Shown here: in pieces, positions 58,991 through 64,000 of the stretch
Position numbering within the stretch: the stretch's first letter is position 1
Layout: every line of letters starts with the position of its first letter
Assembly: GCF_000003855.2 (NCBI RefSeq)
Contig: NW_003101673.1
Coordinates: forward strand, 72,734 to 136,733
Length of the DNA stretch: 64,000 nt
Source of the DNA: Blastomyces gilchristii SLH14081
Lineage: Eukaryota > Ascomycota > Eurotiomycetes > Onygenales > Ajellomycetaceae
Direction: 5' to 3'
Made by a program: the position numbers and the translations under genes
The notes under the pieces: generated by a model
The model's database searches: none
Told to the model about the DNA's origin: nothing
The model's input: only the letters and a program-made list of their open reading frames with translations

Positions 58991-61900
58991 TTTCTGATTT
59001 ATATATTAGTAAGTCAATAACTGATTGATTGATTAATTAATTAATTAAATAGATATATTAAACTGAGAATATTAACTTATTATAGAAAAGTATTGAATGA
59101 TAATCTGATTTTAAAACTGAGAACTTATTTTAATCAGTGTCATAGAATTCTTATAGCTTATTAAGAAATGAATGAAATAATTCAAGTTTGAAGAGATTTA
59201 TAAATTATATACTAACTTTCTCTGATATCTTATTTAATAATAGATAATTAAAAATCTTCAGAGTAATATAATCTTTTATTGACTTTAACTTAACAGAGTA
59301 GTTCAGTAAATTATTATTCTTATCTTCAGTTTCTTTATTTATTCTCAATAGATCATTGAACAGTGTTGAATAAACTATATATAAATCTTGAATCTTCTGT
59401 ATCAGATGTATATTAGAGCTGTTAAAGAAATCTCTTAATATTAGTTATAAAGTTCTGTGAAAGCTTTTCTATAAGAGTAGTATCTTTTTTATATCTTAGT
59501 AATTTATTTACTGTACTAGATTCTTATAATTCTGATACTTATTCTCTTCTATCAGAATATTATAGTTATTAAATACTATATATTCTTTAATCTGCTTAAT
59601 ATAATGTAAATTAATATATATATATTCAGCTGTTTCTTCATATATTATATAAGCTTTATTTTTTTTGTATAATTACTAATATATATGATAACAGTACTCA
59701 TAGTTGAAGCAGAGAATAACTGATAACTAATAACTGAACTAGCTTAAGATAATTAAAATATTATCACTACTCTGACTACTGTTTTAATAAGAAATTATAA
59801 TTATTAACAGACTTTTAGTATGATTTAATAAGTCACTTCAGAATTATTTTCTCTCAAAAATTAAGATACTAATAGACTATTACTTTTTATAATAGCTGTA
59901 TAAATCTGAATAATAAGATTAATAAGTAATTAATTTACTGCTGAAAATATTATAGAAATAATCTATTTAATTATTAAACTAAGTCATTTCTCTTTAAGCT
60001 TACACTGCAAGATAAGAGATATAATAATTAAGACTCAGATATACTTCTGAAGTTAATACTTTTTAAGATAAAGATCAGTGACTGTAAATAATTTTAATTA
60101 TAAGAAAAAGAAAATATCTGTAATATTTAAAAGTATTTTAACTGATTATATAGTGATAAGACAGAGTAGATTAGTAATAAGTATAAAATTTCTAATATTT
60201 CAGTGAACTCACTATAGCATGAATCAGAAGAAAAAAAGAAGATTAAATTCAAACTTAAATATATTTGAAAAAGAGATACTGTCTATACTGTTATACTCTG
60301 CTTTTAATATATTTACTCTCTGTGTGTGAGATTCAGGAAATTATTCAGTTTAGACTGAAGATATTGTATATAATAATGAAATCAGTTATTATTATATAGA
60401 TTATAGTTTAGATTTGACTGATTTTTATTATTAATAAAGCAGCTTCAGTATAATTTTCTTATAATTAATTCTTTGATCTCTGTATTACTATTTTACTGTA
60501 ATATATCTTTAAGAAATGTAATATAAAATGCAATCACTCTCATCTTTTTTTTATTAATATTTATTATAATCTTCTCATAATTCAATATAGATAAGTCATG
60601 TGATAATACAGTAACTATATCAGAAAAATTAATACTATAAGAATTAAAAATTAGAGTAAAAACATTGTTTCACTTTAAGTACTTAATAATACTTAGTGTA
60701 GAAATTAAATAAAAACTTATTAAGTTTTAATATATATTCTGATATAAATCAAATTCATCAATAAATAATTGATATAATAGAGAAATAACTTATATATCAG
60801 AGTAAAATATGCTTTTCAAAAGATCTTATTCATATACTATAATTTTCAACTCAGTCTGAATTAGCAAAGATTTATAATATAATTATATCTTAATCACTTC
60901 AGTTTTAGTTCTCATGACTCAGTGAAGAAAATACTGATCTTGACTCTTATATACTGACAGATCAGAACTCAATTCAAATGTTATATTTATATAAATATTA
61001 AGTTGATTAAGAACTTAAATAATTGAGATATATTTCATCTCATTCTTTATTACAATTATTTTAAAGAGACTAAATAATGAATTCAAGAATAATAATCTTT
61101 GTACAGTCTGTAAAGTATAGTAAACAGCTTCTTGAACTTTCAGAACTATTATATGAGACTTCATATCTGAATGTTAGTAATTATATCTGATAAAATATAC
61201 TCTCTTAATATAAGATATATTATTCAACTCTGATTTGCAGTAATATTCAAGATTCTTACACTGATATTAAATAAAATCAGAAGAAAAAATAGATTTATTT
61301 ATTAATAAATATCAGATAAATTTATTAGAATAATATTTAATAGAGCTCTTTTAACTGTGAGATTATTATAACTCTGTAAGATTGTTGATAATTTCTGTTG
61401 TTTCTATATACATTTGTCACTAAAAAGTTGAGGATTTGAGAAGAGTAGATATCAAGAAAATTGAATTTTAAAAGTAGAGTAATCTTATAAAGAATTCAGT
61501 GAGATTTTTCTGAGTAGAACTCAGAGTTAGTATTTACATTATTAATACTATTAAAATTGAGATTTTCTTAACTGATAAAATCAGAAATTATGCTCTGTAT
61601 TGCTTTTTCAGAGATAAGAGATCTTTTGAAAACAGACTTATCAGTAATATATTCTTCAATAAATGCAGAATTTATATTAATGATTTGTAGTTTTTTCAGA
61701 AAATACTTAACTCTTCAGTTCAGAGTTTCATTGTCAGAATAAATAAATTCATTTCAAAGTTACTGTATTTATAAGATATATCAATTACTGAATCAGAATT
61801 AATAAATTAATCAGTAATAGTAACAGTAATTATATCAGTAGTTAATATTTCAATATTATCAGTGACTGACTCATCAGAATTCTCTTAATTATTATTTTCA

Positions 61901-64000
61901 GAAATATTCTTCTCAGCAGCTGCTTTTAAAAGTTACTTAATATACTTAATATTATCAGCAGCATTCTCATTATATGACTCTGTCTTTAGAGAACATTAGT
62001 TTTTATAATAATAGAGATATTAAAAGTGATAAACTTACTGAGAATAGTAATACTTCTTTACTGAGAGTATTATTATCTGAATCACTGTCAGTAAAATCTT
62101 CATTTGCAGTTTCTAAAAAAGAAAGACTCTGATATTAAAATTTCAATTGATCATCTTCAGATTTTTATCTAGAGACAGATAGCAGATAGTGTTTCAGATT
62201 TTAATTAAATAGATACAATATTTTACTTTCTGATATAATTTGTAGAAAAAAGTTACATAGTTGAAAAAATATGAATGAAGTAAATGAGCAGTCTTAATAA
62301 AATAAAGAGATGAGATTAAATTACTGAAAAGAAATATATTAATAAGAGTCATAATCAGTGACAATCTACATTAATTTAATATTAAGAATCAAACTACTAT
62401 ATTTCTACAATTTGTTAAAATTCATATTACAAATTTATCAGAGTTTTATCAAGATTCTGAAAATAAATATTGCTATGAATTCTGTGCTACTAGATCTCTT
62501 CAAACTCTCTTATCTGATAGATTTAATAAGATAAATTACTGATTTCAAAAGAAATCTGATATTGATATATCTGAATATAGAATGAATATAATAGCAGCAA
62601 TGATAAATATCAGCTAGATGAGAAGAAGTCAAACTCATCACTGATATTAAGCAGTCTGTTAAAAAGGCATCACTGAACCTGGCATCTGAATACAGAAATG
62701 TATGAGAAGAAAATTCAGCTGACAGAGCAGTGTCTATGTCTGAAGATAAAATGAATATATTTTCTTTCTTTCAACAAAGATAATTTGAATTAAATGATTA
62801 TAAGTGTGATAAAAATAAAGAGTAAAACATTATACATCTTTTCATCTAGCAGAATAATAATGCTGAATGTAATTAAAACACGAAGGTTCTGAACTCTCAA
62901 AGAAATAAAGACAAGTAGTATTAGATTTTAGTAAATATATTAACTTTTTAACAGAATATCTTAGAAGAATTTGAAACTTTTCAGTGAGATATTAAATTTT
63001 TTTTAATTAACTTAGCTAATCATTTATTAATATAGAATCATGTTCAACAGAAGAAGACAAAGAGTAGAGAAAGTTTAACAGTAATTGAATTATATAACTG
63101 CTACAAAGAATCAATTATCTTTGAACACTTCTGTAATTCATTTACTGCTGAAAAGTTCTTTCTGATTTTTTACTGAGTATAGAGAATCATTGACTTTGAT
63201 TGATTCTCTGAGTGAGAACAATGATATATGAAATGTAAGTTGAATATTCATTAGTTAAAGATATTGAATTGAAAACTTTGAATTGAAAAACTAGAAACTG
63301 ATTCTGAAAAATAGAGATATATATTAATCTTATAACTCAGGTCAAAATATTTGATAATACTGATATAAATGAAAATTTCACTGCAGTTATATTACAATGA
63401 TAAAATATTCTGACATTCTAAGATCTGATGAGTGATATTTCTGAATATCAGTAAATTATCAGAAATGACTTTACTGAGATAATTCAGAATACTCTGACAG
63501 TAAAAAAGAGATATCTGATGAAAGATATATGAGAGAAGATGCAGAAAAAGATTAAATTTTCAGAGACACTTTCAGTGAAAGACAGATCAGTGATGTAGAG
63601 ATTTTCAATATAATCTATTTCTATTTCAATATATTTAGTTTTCTATGAGTTTTATATATAAATTAGTTAATATATACTTTAATATACATAATTAGAATAT
63701 ATCTGTCTTAATATTTACTGAAGAAAGTTATCATATTCTCTATCTTACAATTTATATAGTTATAACTGCAGAGAATTCATTGATTTCACTGTATTAGAAA
63801 ATCTTTTTTATTTATCTTAAATTCTGTACATATATTTCTGATAGTATATTAAATATCTGTTTCTACTTAATAGAAATAAATTTCTATTTAAAATAGCTGT
63901 AATTCATTCAGTGATAGTCTGCATGAAAAGTATTTATTCTGAAAATAAAATATAAGTGAAATCTATCAGATGCACTGATTATACTCAGAAGTTTTCTGAA
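58991..64000. other. Extremely AT-rich block without recognisable element
   Basis: No open frame above about 60 codons and no family motif on either strand by eye. CpG is almost absent, and the C that remains precedes A or T. Occasional fragments (around 62,650-63,600) have slightly higher GC and may be old coding sequence, but I could not assign them. The block continues beyond the window. Confidence 0.4.

Overview
The window looks like nuclear DNA of a filamentous ascomycete. It is most likely Eurotiomycetes, and the pattern of AT-rich isochores alternating with compact GC-balanced gene blocks suggests Onygenales (a Blastomyces/Emmonsia/Histoplasma-like fungus). Evidence: genes are split by short GT-AG introns of about 50-110 bp, the protein set is a standard ascomycete housekeeping set, and large flanks of decayed retrotransposons are present. 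The genus is an inference; no marker in the window fixes it.

Layout: (1) 1-about 5,040 is an AT-rich block holding a Ty1/copia element read on the minus strand (RT, integrase tail, candidate LTR). (2) About 5,040-46,750 is GC-balanced and gene rich. In order: KGD2 (-), an NDUFB9-like complex I subunit (+), histone H2A (-) and H2B (+) as a divergent pair, ATG4 (-), SQS1 (+), JJJ1 (-), an SPX-RING E3 ligase (+), an FBXO21-like F-box/SirB1/YccV protein (+), an unrecognised 362-residue protein (-), a UCH37-type deubiquitinase (-), POM152 (+), UTP22 (-), cystathionine gamma-synthase STR2 (+), a broken HNH-nuclease gene (+), a fossil copia tail (+) and a disordered conserved fungal protein (-). (3) About 46,750-64,000 is AT-rich again. 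It holds a Tad-like LINE (-), a small GC-balanced island with a 155-bp tandem duplication, a truncated Ty3/gypsy element (-), and about 5 kb of extremely AT-rich sequence in which I recognise nothing.

Themes among the genes: mitochondrial energy metabolism (KGD2 and the complex I subunit share one promoter), chromatin (H2A/H2B share one promoter), ribosome biogenesis and RNA processing (SQS1, JJJ1, UTP22), ubiquitin biology (SPX-RING, F-box, UCH), autophagy (ATG4), nuclear pore (POM152) and sulfur amino acid synthesis (STR2). There is no sign of a metabolite cluster.

The most unusual signals are: (a) the AT-rich repeats are mutated in a pattern unlike classical Neurospora RIP, because CpG and CpC/GpG are almost absent while CpA/TpG is retained, and an internal 155-bp duplication shows the same context directly; (b) the H2A gene ends in SVEL where canonical fungal H2A has the DNA-damage SQE motif; (c) a perfect Gcn4/CpcA site lies in intron 1 of STR2; (d) the SPX-RING protein ends in a CaaX-like CSVM. 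All exon joins were worked out by eye from splice signals, frame and family similarity; none has been tested against transcripts.
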